From assembly GCA_900545035.1 (NCBI GenBank), contig UQXM01000091.1, positions 1-7,388 on the forward strand: a stretch of 7,388 nt of DNA, in the 5' to 3' direction. Each line of letters begins with the position of its first letter. The stretch's first letter is position 1. The position numbers and the translations under genes are program-made. Source of the DNA: an uncultured Fusobacterium sp. Lineage in GTDB: Bacteria > Fusobacteriota > Fusobacteriia > Fusobacteriales > Fusobacteriaceae. The notes beneath the pieces were generated by a model, which saw only the letters and a list, made by a program, of their open reading frames with translations, had not been told where the DNA came from and did not search any database. This document shows, piece by piece, positions 1 to 6,818 of this stretch.

Positions 1-1280
1 AGATGAATGTCAACGAAAGTGCAAAAATAAAAAAAATTCTTGAAAATTTAGGATATGAATTGACTGATAATATAGAAGAAACTGATATTGCTTTTCTTAA
101 CACTTGTACAGTAAGAGAAGGAGCAGCAACACAGATTTACGGAAAACTTGGAGAAATAAAAAGAGTGAGAGAAGAGCGTGGAACAAAAATAGTTGTTACA
201 GGGTGCTTTGCTCAGGAACAGGGACAGGAACTTATAAAAAAATTCAATTATATTGATATAGTTATGGGAAATCAAAATATCGGAAGAATTCCCGAAGCTA
301 TTGAAGATATAGAAAACAGAAGTGCAAAACATGTAGTGATGACAGATTATGAGGACGAACTGCCGCCAAGAATAGATGCTGATTTTGAATCTAAAAAAAC
401 AGCTTCAATAGCAATTACTTATGGATGCAATAACTTCTGTACATATTGTATCGTTCCGTATGTAAGAGGAAGAGAGCGTTCAGTTCCTATGGCAGAACTT
501 ATAGAAGAAGCAAAAGAGCTTGTGAAAAAAGGATATAAGGAAATAATTCTTTTGGGACAGAATGTAAATTCATATGGAAAAGGTTTGTCTGAAAACGAAA
601 CTTTTGCAAATCTTTTACAAAATATCTGCGATATAGAGGGGGATTTTATAATAAGATTTGTTTCTCCTCATCCAAGAGATTTTACAGATGATGTAATTGA
701 TGTAATTGCAAAAAATCCAAAAATAGCAAGATGTCTGCATCTGCCATTACAGTCAGGATCTACAAGAGTATTAAAACTTATGAACAGAGGATATTCAAAA
801 GAGCAGTATATTGCTCTTGCTGAAAAATTGAAAGCAAGAATACCGGGAGTATCTCTTACAGCAGATATTATAGTAGGATTTCCTCAGGAAACAGAAGAAG
901 ATTTCCAAGATACACTTGATGTTGTGGAAAAAGTTGGATTTGAGACATCATTTATGTTTATGTATTCAATAAGACAAGGAACAAAAGCGGCTGTTATGGA
1001 CGGACAGATTGATGATGAAGTGAAAAAAGACAGACTTCACAGACTGATGTCTCTGCAAAACAGTATTTCCAAAAAATTAAGTATGGAATATGAGGGAAAA
1101 GTTGAGAGAGTATTGGTTGAAGGTCCGAGCAGAAAAAATAAAGAAATGCTTTCAAGCAGAACTTCCACAAATAAAATAGTTCTTTTCAAAGGAGATGCTT
1201 CTCTTGAGGGACAGTTTGTAAATGTTAAAATAAATGAGTGCAGAACATGGACTCTTTACGGAGAAATGGTATCGGACTAA
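1..1280 (+). CDS. miaB: MiaB, tRNA-2-methylthio-N6-dimethylallyladenosine synthase (5' end cut by window edge)
   Basis: Radical-SAM methylthiotransferase that adds a methylthio group to i6A37 in tRNAs reading UNN codons, giving ms2i6A. The readable frame begins at the Met of the family's N-terminal GCQMNVNES motif, so the ATG at position 3 is internal; the true start and the first cluster cysteine lie just outside the window. Numbering from that Met, the other two cysteines of the N-terminal auxiliary 4Fe-4S cluster are C35 (NTCTVRE) and C68 (TGCFAQEQ). The radical-SAM CxxxCxxC is C142, C146, C149 (GCNNFCTYC), followed by VPYVRGRERS. The MGNQNIGRIP stretch is typical of MiaB rather than MtaB or RimO. 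A C-terminal TRAM RNA-binding domain covers about 365-425. The conserved GFPGET motif reads GFPQET here (Q295). The stop is 15 bases before rho, suggesting co-transcription. Identification is firm. Confidence 0.96.
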   Translation, partial: MNVNESAKIKKILENLGYELTDNIEETDIAFLNTCTVREGAATQIYGKLGEIKRVREERGTKIVVTGCFAQEQGQELIKKFNYIDIVMGNQNIGRIPEAIEDIENRSAKHVVMTDYEDELPPRIDADFESKKTASIAITYGCNNFCTYCIVPYVRGRERSVPMAELIEEAKELVKKGYKEIILLGQNVNSYGKGLSENETFANLLQNICDIEGDFIIRFVSPHPRDFTDDVIDVIAKNPKIARCLHLPLQSGSTRVLKLMNRGYSKEQYIALAEKLKARIPGVSLTADIIVGFPQETEEDFQDTLDVVEKVGFETSFMFMYSIRQGTKAAVMDGQIDDEVKKDRLHRLMSLQNSISKKLSMEYEGKVERVLVEGPSRKNKEMLSSRTSTNKIVLFKGDASLEGQFVNVKINECRTWTLYGEMVSD

Positions 1281-1295
1281 AAGTTTGGAGGACAG

Positions 1296-2561
1296 ATGAT
1301 AAATTTAGAAAATTATTTATTGAAAGAATTGACTGAAATAGCCAGACAGCTTGGTGTCGATACAGGAAAAAGCAAAAAAAAATCCGATATAATCGAAGCT
1401 GTTGAAAAACATATGGAACAGGAAGAGGGATTTGTTTTGGCAGAGGGAATACTTGATATAATGTCTGACGGATATGGATTTCTGAGAGAAACTTCTGTTG
1501 AAAAAGATATATATATTTCAGCTTCACAGATAAGAAAATTTAAACTTAGATCTGATGATAAAGTTTTCGGTGAAGTGAGAGAGCCTGTGGGAACAGAAAA
1601 AAATTATGCTATGAGAAAAATTCTTCTTGTAAACGGAGGAAGTATTGAAAAAGCAGAAGAGAGAATACCTTTTGATGAACTTACTCCTGCATATCCCGAT
1701 GAAAAATTGGAATTGGAAACAGGAGCAGATGATATATCAGGAAGAATTATTGATCTTATAGCTCCAATAGGAAAAGGGCAGAGAGGACTTATTGTTGCTC
1801 CGCCGAAAGCCGGAAAAACTGTTCTTATCAGCAGTATAGCAAATTCAATAATAGCCAGACATAAAGATGTGGAAGTGTGGATACTTCTTATTGATGAAAG
1901 ACCGGAAGAGGTTACAGATATAAAAGAAAATGTAACAGGAGCAGAGGTATATTCATCTACATTTGACGAAGACCCAAAAAATCATATAAAAGTAACGGAA
2001 GATATTTTGGACAGAGCAAAAAGAAAACTGGAAGACGGAGAAAATGTGGTTATCCTTATGGATTCTCTTACAAGACTTGCCAGAGCATACAATATTGTTG
2101 TACCGTCAAGCGGTAAACTTATTTCAGGAGGAATTGATCCGACAGCTCTTTACTATCCGAAAAAATTCTTCGGGTCTGCCAGAAATATAAGAGGAGGAGG
2201 CAGTCTTACAATCATTGCCACAGCTCTTATTGATACGGGAAGCAAGATGGACGATATCATATATGAAGAGTTTAAAGGAACAGGAAATATGGAAATACAT
2301 CTTGACAGAGGACTTGCGCAGCTTAGAATTTATCCTGCAATAGATATTCAAAAATCAGGAACAAGAAAGGAAGAGCTGCTTATAGATGAAAAAAGGTTAA
2401 AACTTGTGTGGGAGATAAGAAGATATCTTTCTCAGCTAGATAAAGCCACAGCTGCAAAACAGCTGATAGATAAAATAGCTTCCACAAAAAGCAATGATGC
2501 CTTGGTAGAAAGTTACAGATTAATGGAGGAGAAAGAACAAAGGCATGAAAAGATGTATTGA
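1296..2561 (+). CDS. rho: Transcription termination factor Rho
   Basis: Hexameric RNA-dependent ATPase and helicase that ends transcription of untranslated RNA; cytosolic. The 421-residue length is close to E. coli Rho (419), so there is no large N-terminal insertion of the kind seen in actinobacterial Rho. Domains in order: an N-terminal helical Rho_N domain (about 4-40), a cold-shock-like RNA-binding domain with the RNP1-type motif DGYGFLR (58-64), then the RecA-type ATPase. The Walker A loop APPKAGKT is at 168-175, ERPEEVTD at 201-208, Walker B VVILMD at 251-256, and the central-channel Q-loop region GKLISGGIDPTAL at 273-285. All key motifs are intact. A GGAGGA ribosome site at 1287-1292 sits close before the ATG, 15 bases after miaB stops. 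The last 17 bases overlap the start of the M23 peptidase gene. No separate rho leader is visible in the 15-base gap. Confidence 0.98.
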   Translation: MINLENYLLKELTEIARQLGVDTGKSKKKSDIIEAVEKHMEQEEGFVLAEGILDIMSDGYGFLRETSVEKDIYISASQIRKFKLRSDDKVFGEVREPVGTEKNYAMRKILLVNGGSIEKAEERIPFDELTPAYPDEKLELETGADDISGRIIDLIAPIGKGQRGLIVAPPKAGKTVLISSIANSIIARHKDVEVWILLIDERPEEVTDIKENVTGAEVYSSTFDEDPKNHIKVTEDILDRAKRKLEDGENVVILMDSLTRLARAYNIVVPSSGKLISGGIDPTALYYPKKFFGSARNIRGGGSLTIIATALIDTGSKMDDIIYEEFKGTGNMEIHLDRGLAQLRIYPAIDIQKSGTRKEELLIDEKRLKLVWEIRRYLSQLDKATAAKQLIDKIASTKSNDALVESYRLMEEKEQRHEKMY

Positions 2562-3624
2562 TATTTTTGTTTTTATAGCAGAAAAATTAATTGATGTTCT
2601 TATTTTTTTTGCTAAGATAATTATGGGAATTTTAGGTGTAATAAAAGCCAGACATCTTGGTTTTGCAGTGGGAACTGCACTTCTGGGACTGACAATCTTC
2701 GGAGTTATCAATGTAACATTAAGACCTTTCAGCGATGAAATTACAAATACGGAGAAGTTTACAGATTATTATCAGGATACTGATGAAGAAAACGGGGGAT
2801 ATTCTCTTCTTAGCAGCAACTATTTCACTATTCATAAAATTTATGATACAGCAGGAAAAAAGATTCTTGGAAATTTAGAGAATACAAAACCATTTTTTCA
2901 AAAGCCTCAAAGAATTCCTTATAAAGTTGTGGCAGGGGATACACTTTCAGGAATTTCTGAAAAGTTTAATCAGAAAATTGCTATAATAAAAATGAACAAT
3001 CCGGACCTTACGGCAAATATAAGAATAGGACAGAAGATTGATATCGCTTCTGTAAACGGAGTCTTTTATAAAGTGAAAAAAGGGGACAGTCTTTATAAGA
3101 TTGCTTATAAATATAAAGTCAGTGTTGATGACATCAGAAACTACAATGAACTGGAAACAGAAGAGCTTTCTGTGGGACAGGAAATTTTCCTGAAAGATCC
3201 GGATATAGATGTTGTAACAGAAATGGCACCTCTTGGAAGCGGATTTAAAATGCCTATAACTTATACAGGTGTTTCAAGTCCTTACGGAAACAGATTTCAC
3301 CCTGTGTTAAAGAGATATATTTCTCATGCGGGAGTAGATTTGAGAGCAAGATATATTCCTGTTTATGCTTCAAGAGGGGGAAAAGTAATTTTTGCAGGTA
3401 CTCAGAGCGGATATGGAAAACTTGTAAAAATAAAACATGCCAATGGATACGAAACAAGATATGCTCATCTTAACAAAATCTATGTAAAAAATGGGCAGCA
3501 ATTAAAACAAGGAGATGTCATAGGTCAAAGCGGAATGACAGGAAGAGTAACAGGACCACACCTGCATTTTGAAATAAGAAAAAACGGAAAAACTTTAAAT
3601 CCAATGAAAGTATTGGACAGATAA
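2545..3624 (+). CDS. Membrane-anchored LysM-LysM-M23 peptidoglycan endopeptidase
   Basis: Predicted zinc endopeptidase that cuts peptide cross-links in peptidoglycan, anchored in the inner membrane with its body in the periplasm. The 359-residue protein starts with two hydrophobic stretches (about 5-33 and 38-57). Two LysM wall-binding domains follow (about 126-168, YKVVAGDTL onward; and 174-216, FYKVKKGDSL onward), then an M23 (LytM/MepM-like) domain from about 236 to the end. Zinc ligands H261 and D265 (HAGVD) and H341, and catalytic histidines H308 (YAHL) and H339 (GPHLHFE), are all present, so it should be active rather than an EnvC/NlpD-type degenerate activator. The start codon lies inside the end of rho (17-base overlap). 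The GGAGG at 2525-2529 is 15 bases upstream, longer than usual, so translation may rely on coupling to rho; Met27 is an alternative start. The gene ends in the terminator hairpin at 3624-3653. The family is certain; the exact physiological partner is not. Confidence 0.92.
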   Translation: MKRCIDIFVFIAEKLIDVLIFFAKIIMGILGVIKARHLGFAVGTALLGLTIFGVINVTLRPFSDEITNTEKFTDYYQDTDEENGGYSLLSSNYFTIHKIYDTAGKKILGNLENTKPFFQKPQRIPYKVVAGDTLSGISEKFNQKIAIIKMNNPDLTANIRIGQKIDIASVNGVFYKVKKGDSLYKIAYKYKVSVDDIRNYNELETEELSVGQEIFLKDPDIDVVTEMAPLGSGFKMPITYTGVSSPYGNRFHPVLKRYISHAGVDLRARYIPVYASRGGKVIFAGTQSGYGKLVKIKHANGYETRYAHLNKIYVKNGQQLKQGDVIGQSGMTGRVTGPHLHFEIRKNGKTLNPMKVLDR

Positions 3625-3653
3625 AGAAGAGGCTGTTGCGGCAGCCTCTTCTT
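3624..3653 (+). terminator. Perfect 12-bp hairpin, likely intrinsic terminator of the miaB-rho-M23 operon
   Basis: AAGAAGAGGCTG (3624-3635) pairs perfectly with CAGCCTCTTCTT (3642-3653) around the 6-base loop TTGCGG. It begins on the last base of the M23 stop codon. The GC-rich core GAGGCTG/CAGCCTC is followed by TTCTT, which can act as the U-rich release tract, and then by an AT-rich stretch. The T tract is interrupted, so efficiency could be moderate. The structure is nearly symmetric and could work in both directions, though no convergent gene is present. Confidence 0.8.
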
Positions 3654-3689
3654 ATACATAATTTTTAAATTTTTATTTGGGGGAATAAG

Positions 3690-4718
3690 ATGAGTATTAA
3701 AGATTTTTTGAGAAAAAAAGATGTTGTTATAAGTACTGAAAGATATCTTATAGGTGCGTTGAGCAATATGGCAATGGGACTTTTTGCTTCTCTGCTTGTT
3801 GGAACTATTTTAAAAAGTGTGGGAGGAAAATTTCATATTGCATATCTGACAGAACAGGTTGCACCTATGGCAATGAGTATGACAGGTTCTGCAATAGGAG
3901 TTGCAATTGCAATGGCACTGAAAGCACCTCCTCTTGTAATGTTTGCGGCAACAATAACAGGAGCTTCTGGAAATGCGGCAGGAGGACCTGTGGGAGCTTT
4001 GATTGCAACAGTTGTTGGTGTGGAGCTTGGAAAAATCGTATCGAAAGAAACTAAAATAGATATAATTCTTACTCCTACTCTTACAATAATTTCAGGTATG
4101 CTTGCAGGAGGGCTTGTAGGACCGAGTATTGCAAAAGTTATGTGGGCTTTCGGAGAGCTTGTTATGAAAGCAACAGAACTCCAGCCATTTTATATGGGAA
4201 TAATTGTTTCTGTTGTGGTTGGAATAGTTCTTACTCTTCCGATAAGCAGTGCAGCTCTTTGTATGATGTTAGGTCTGAGCGGACTGGCAGCCGGAGCTGC
4301 AACAGTTGGGTGTTGCTGTCAAATGGTTGGTTTTGCTGTGATGAGTTTTAAAGAAAATGGCTGGGGCGGATTGGCAGCTCAGGGAATAGGAACATCAATG
4401 CTTCAAATGGGAAATATTGTAAAAAACTGGAAAATATGGATACCGCCGACACTTGCTTCTGCAATTTTAGGACCTCTTGCAACTATGGTTTTTAAAATGG
4501 AAAACAGTCCGATAGGAGCAGGAATGGGAAGCTGCGGTTTTGTCGGACAGATAGCAACAATATCTTCAATGAACGAAGCAGGAAGAGGAGGAATAAATCT
4601 TTATATTGCAATAATTCTTCTTCATTTTGTACTTCCTGCAGCAGTAACTCTTGCAATAGCATATTTTATGAGAAAGAAAAATTATATTAAAGAGGGAGAT
4701 TTGAAATTAAACCTTTAA
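3690..4718 (+). CDS. PTS EIIC-like / PfoR-family polytopic membrane protein
   Basis: A 342-residue, very hydrophobic protein with roughly nine to ten predicted membrane segments rich in Gly, Ala and Ile. The sequence pattern, including ASGNAAGGPVGAL (about 92-104), CCCQMVGFAVMSFKEN (208-223), IWIPPTLASAILGPLAT (249-265) and a GSCGFVGQ loop, matches from memory the PTS_EIIC_2 family (COG3641). This family contains PfoR, named as a regulator of perfringolysin O in Clostridium perfringens. Members are annotated either as sugar-PTS IIC subunits or as 'putative toxin regulator' membrane proteins; the substrate is not established. No IIA, IIB or HPr-like domain lies next to it, so nothing here supports a complete PTS. 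A strong GGGGG site at 3679-3683 fixes the start. It stands alone between the terminator and ispG. The family call is good; the function is open. Confidence 0.8.
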   Translation: MSIKDFLRKKDVVISTERYLIGALSNMAMGLFASLLVGTILKSVGGKFHIAYLTEQVAPMAMSMTGSAIGVAIAMALKAPPLVMFAATITGASGNAAGGPVGALIATVVGVELGKIVSKETKIDIILTPTLTIISGMLAGGLVGPSIAKVMWAFGELVMKATELQPFYMGIIVSVVVGIVLTLPISSAALCMMLGLSGLAAGAATVGCCCQMVGFAVMSFKENGWGGLAAQGIGTSMLQMGNIVKNWKIWIPPTLASAILGPLATMVFKMENSPIGAGMGSCGFVGQIATISSMNEAGRGGINLYIAIILLHFVLPAAVTLAIAYFMRKKNYIKEGDLKLNL

Positions 4719-4789
4719 TAAAAAAAATGAGTCAAAAGAGTATATATTTATGGTAAACATATAAATAACACATATGACGGAGAAAGATT
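4719..4789 (+). promoter_or_regulatory. Intergenic spacer before ispG with a weak promoter candidate
   Basis: This 71-base AT-rich gap holds no convincing terminator for the upstream membrane-protein gene. A -10-like TATAAA lies at 4760-4765, but no recognisable -35 lies 16-18 bases upstream. ATTTATG and CATATAAAT flank a short centre just before ispG and form an imperfect inverted repeat with a two-base bulge (about 4746-4766). The ribosome site GGAG (4779-4782) precedes the ispG ATG. Whether ispG has its own promoter or is read through from 3690-4718 cannot be told from this. Confidence 0.3.
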
Positions 4790-5845
4790 ATGAGAAAGAG
4801 CAGAGAAATACAGATAGGAAATATTTTTATGGGAGGAGATAATCCTATAATTATTCAGTCTATGACAAATACTTTTACAAAAGATGCCGAAGCTACAATA
4901 AAACAGATTTTGGAATTGGAAGCAGAGGGGTGTCAGCTTGTAAGAATAACTGTAAACAATGAAGAGGCTGCAGAAGCCATAAAAGAAATAAAAAAAAGAA
5001 TTCATATTCCTCTTGTTGCAGACATTCATTTCGATTACAGGCTGGCAGTAAAAGCTATTGAAAACGGAGTTGACAAGCTTAGAATAAATCCGGGGAATAT
5101 CGGTGACGATGAAAAAGTAAAAATTGTTGTGGAAAAAGCAAAAGAATATAATGTTCCTATAAGAATAGGAGTAAATTCGGGGTCTATCGAGAAAAAAATT
5201 TTGGAAAAATATGGAAAACCCACAGCAGACGGAATGGTTGAAAGTGCCATGTATCATGTGGGACTTTTGGAAAAATTTAATTTTCATAATATAGTTATAT
5301 CTTTGAAAGCAAGTAATGTACAGATGATGATAGAGGCTTACAGGAAAATAGCCAAACTTGTGGATTATCCTCTTCATTTGGGAGTAACGGAAGCAGGAAC
5401 AGCTTTTCAGGGAACCGTGAAATCTGCAATAGGGATAGGAAGCCTTTTGGCTGACGGAATAGGAGATACCATAAGAGTATCTCTTACAGAAAATCCTGTG
5501 GAAGAAATAAAAGTTGCGAAAGAAATTTTAAAAGTTCTTGGGCTTAGAAAGGGAGTTGAAATTATTTCCTGTCCTACCTGCGGAAGAACAGAGATAGATT
5601 TGATAAGTCTTGCCAAAAAAGTTGAAAAAGAATTTGGAAATCTTGACAGAGAAATAAAAATTGCTGTTATGGGCTGTGTGGTAAACGGACCGGGAGAAGC
5701 AAAAGAAGCTGATTACGGAGTGGCAGGAGGAAAAGGAGAGGGACTTCTTTTCAAAAAAGGTAAAATTATAAAAAAAGTAAAAGAAGATGAAATAATTTCA
5801 GAATTGAGAGCTATGATAGAGGGTGATAATTATGAAAAAAATTAA
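4790..5845 (+). CDS. ispG: IspG, 4-hydroxy-3-methylbut-2-en-1-yl diphosphate synthase
   Basis: Cytosolic 4Fe-4S enzyme of the MEP (non-mevalonate) isoprenoid pathway. It reductively converts MEcPP to HMBPP, with electrons from flavodoxin or ferredoxin. At 351 residues it has the usual two-domain bacterial form without the large insert of plant and chlamydial enzymes. An N-terminal TIM barrel (about 1-250) carries the early IIQSMTNT, VADIHFDYRLA and KLRINPGNIG motifs. The C-terminal cluster domain carries the ligands C261 and C264 (CPTCGRTE), C296 (MGCVVNGPGEA) and E303, matching the known three-Cys one-Glu set. The start has a GGAG site 7 bases upstream. The end overlaps the following lipoprotein gene by 14 bases, implying co-transcription and probably coupled translation. 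The isoprenoid link is to quinone-independent needs such as undecaprenyl phosphate and the dimethylallyl group that MiaA puts on tRNA before MiaB acts; that last connection is pathway knowledge, not evidence of co-regulation. Confidence 0.97.
   Translation: MRKSREIQIGNIFMGGDNPIIIQSMTNTFTKDAEATIKQILELEAEGCQLVRITVNNEEAAEAIKEIKKRIHIPLVADIHFDYRLAVKAIENGVDKLRINPGNIGDDEKVKIVVEKAKEYNVPIRIGVNSGSIEKKILEKYGKPTADGMVESAMYHVGLLEKFNFHNIVISLKASNVQMMIEAYRKIAKLVDYPLHLGVTEAGTAFQGTVKSAIGIGSLLADGIGDTIRVSLTENPVEEIKVAKEILKVLGLRKGVEIISCPTCGRTEIDLISLAKKVEKEFGNLDREIKIAVMGCVVNGPGEAKEADYGVAGGKGEGLLFKKGKIIKKVKEDEIISELRAMIEGDNYEKN
5819..5823 (+). promoter_or_regulatory. Ribosome site that sets the lipoprotein start at 5832
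   Basis: GAGGG at 5819-5823 lies inside the end of ispG, 8 bases before the ATG at 5832. The in-frame GTG at 5823 overlaps this site itself and has no ribosome site of its own at proper spacing, so the ATG is the better start. Confidence 0.7.
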
Positions 5846-6269
5846 ATATCTTTTATGTGCTTTTGTAATGATATTCTTTTCAGGATGTACAGCATTGGAT
5901 GCTCTGCTTCCTCAAACTTCTACAGAGGAGATAAGTCTTGTGAAAGAAGAGGGAAGACATCTTTTCATGGTAAATTATAATGAAAAATATGCAAATCATA
6001 TGTATCTTGCCAATGTACAAATCAAGCCGGGAGTTCCTTATTATGTAAAAGAGGGAAAATATTGGTTCAGATTTGATGATGTTGAAGAATACAGAATATC
6101 TCTTATGTTCAGCAGGTCAAGTGGAGGAAGCGATGACGAAGCATTTGACGGACCTACTGATTTAAGTTATCAATTTGTAAAAAGAATTAATATGAATGAA
6201 GATAAAATCATTAATTTAGAGGGAAAAAGAAATAAAATAATATTTACAAAAGGAAAAGGTTTCAAATAA
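5832..6269 (+). CDS. Small putative lipoprotein of unknown function
   Basis: A 145-residue protein with a clear lipoprotein signal: basic MKKIK, a hydrophobic stretch (6-17) and the lipobox FSGC with the lipidation cysteine at C19. Phe at -3 is less usual than Leu or Val but tolerated. Residue +2 is Thr, so there is no Asp retention signal of the enterobacterial kind; outer-membrane placement is possible but unproven in this phylum. The mature part (about 126 residues) has no other cysteine. It is rich in aromatic and charged residues, suggesting a compact beta-rich domain, with a Gly/Ser/Asp-rich loop around 95-108 and a Lys-rich tail. I do not recognise a family; it loosely recalls small secreted lipoprotein domains of the DUF2846 kind, but no defining motif supports that. 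It overlaps ispG by 14 bases, so it is likely made with it. An in-frame GTG at 5823 would add three residues but is less likely. Confidence 0.8.
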   Translation: MKKIKYLLCAFVMIFFSGCTALDALLPQTSTEEISLVKEEGRHLFMVNYNEKYANHMYLANVQIKPGVPYYVKEGKYWFRFDDVEEYRISLMFSRSSGGSDDEAFDGPTDLSYQFVKRINMNEDKIINLEGKRNKIIFTKGKGFK

Positions 6270-6273
6270 AATA

Positions 6274-6321
6274 AAAAAAAATTAACTTTTTTGACAGAAA
6301 TCAGGTCAAATAAGTTATAAA
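6274..6321 (+). promoter_or_regulatory. Sigma-70-type promoter with A-tract for the sigma-factor operon
   Basis: A perfect -35 TTGACA (6292-6297) and a -10 TATAAA (6316-6321, five of six) are separated by 18 bases. A run of nine A's at 6274-6282 lies just upstream of the -35, where an UP element would bind the alpha subunit. Transcription would begin near 6328, giving a leader of about 35-40 bases before the ATG at 6365. This is the best promoter in the window. Confidence 0.7.
6283..6307 (+). promoter_or_regulatory. Possible ECF-type (autoregulatory) promoter overlapping the housekeeping one
   Basis: TTAAC (6283-6287) and GGTC (6304-6307) are 16 bases apart. Many ECF sigma factors recognise an AAC-containing -35 and a CGTC-like -10 at about 16-17 bases, and often transcribe their own operon. 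The match is short and degenerate (G in place of the first C), in an AT-rich region, so it is a hypothesis. Confidence 0.35.
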
Positions 6322-6355
6322 AGGAAAAAGAAAATAAAAAAAGTTGTTGTACAAA

Positions 6356-6361
6356 GGGGAG
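6356..6361 (+). promoter_or_regulatory. Ribosome site that sets the sigma-factor start at 6365
   Basis: GGGGAG (6356-6361) lies just before the ATG at 6365. The upstream in-frame TTG at 6344 would place this site inside the coding region and would add seven residues not expected ahead of sigma region 2. Confidence 0.75.
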
Positions 6362-6364
6362 ATT

Positions 6365-6814
6365 ATGGATTTTGATGAGATTTACGACGAGTATTTCGAT
6401 CGGGTATATTACAAAATCCTCAGTTCAGTAAAAAATCCGGAAGACGCAGAAGATATTGCACAGGAAGTGTTTATCAGTGTATATAAAAATCTGCATAAGT
6501 TTCGTGCAGACAGTAAAATATATACTTGGATATATAGGATTGCCATAAACAAAACTTATGATTTCTTTAGGAAAAAGAAAATTGATTTAGAATTGAATGA
6601 GGAGATACTTAATATAGCTGACAACGAAGATCTTAACGGAAGCATGATTGTTGAGGAAAATTTAAAAAAACTCAGCAAGGAAGAGCGTGAAATTCTGGTA
6701 CTTAAAGATGTATATGGATATAAACTGAGAGAAATATCAGATATGAAAAACAGAAATATTTCCACGATAAAATCAATATATTACAAAGCACTTAAGAGTT
6801 TGGAGGAGGATTAG
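6365..6814 (+). CDS. rpoE: ECF-type (group 4) RNA polymerase sigma factor, RpoE-like
   Basis: A two-domain alternative sigma factor that directs RNA polymerase to stress promoters. The 149-residue protein is short for an ECF sigma (often 160-200). Sigma region 2 spans about 4-70, with the core-binding and -10 recognition helices in DAEDIAQEVFISVYKNLHKF (27-46), the TWIYRIAINK segment (54-63) and a basic end (FFRKKK). A short acidic linker (about 73-98) leads to sigma region 4 (about 100-147) with LSKEEREILVLKDVYGYKLREIS and a helix-turn-helix ending in STIKSIYYKALKSL, the counterpart of the usual TVKSRLxRARxxL. No extra C-terminal domain is present. It heads an operon: the next gene starts 4 bases after its stop. 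As known background, a sigma-E of Fusobacterium nucleatum has been reported to drive an oxygen-responsive envelope programme; this gene may be the counterpart, which is inference. The class is secure; the target promoters are not. Confidence 0.93.
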   Translation: MDFDEIYDEYFDRVYYKILSSVKNPEDAEDIAQEVFISVYKNLHKFRADSKIYTWIYRIAINKTYDFFRKKKIDLELNEEILNIADNEDLNGSMIVEENLKKLSKEEREILVLKDVYGYKLREISDMKNRNISTIKSIYYKALKSLEED

Positions 6815-6818
6815 GCAT

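Noticed and set aside
1225..1527. Minus-strand frame across the miaB-rho junction
   Set aside because: It is antisense to two confident genes and gives a Phe/Leu-rich translation with no motif; no promoter or ribosome site supports it.
3636..3662. Promoter TTGCGG-N15-CATAAT before the PfoR-like gene
   Set aside because: The -35 matches only three of six bases, the spacer is short, and the -35 would be the terminator loop; too weak to call.
4142..4351. 69-codon + strand frame inside the PfoR-like gene
   Set aside because: Out-of-frame shadow of a certain membrane-protein gene, without a ribosome site or plausible protein features.
4748..5377. Long open frame on the minus strand (209 codons) opposite ispG
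   Set aside because: It lies over a certain ispG, its translation is a low-complexity Phe/Tyr/Ser/Asn-rich string typical of antisense to AT-rich coding DNA, and it has no ribosome site or recognisable domain.
5823..5831. GTG at 5823 as lipoprotein start
   Set aside because: It overlaps the ribosome site GAGGG that serves the ATG at 5832; the ATG gives a normal MKK-type signal peptide.
6274..6293. A-run / T-run pair as a terminator after the lipoprotein gene
   Set aside because: The possible stem is made only of A-T pairs with no GC core, so it would not be a stable terminator; the A-run fits better as an upstream promoter element.
6344..6364. TTG at 6344 as sigma-factor start
   Set aside because: The GGGGAG ribosome site would be inside the coding region; the ATG at 6365 gives a standard ECF N-terminus.
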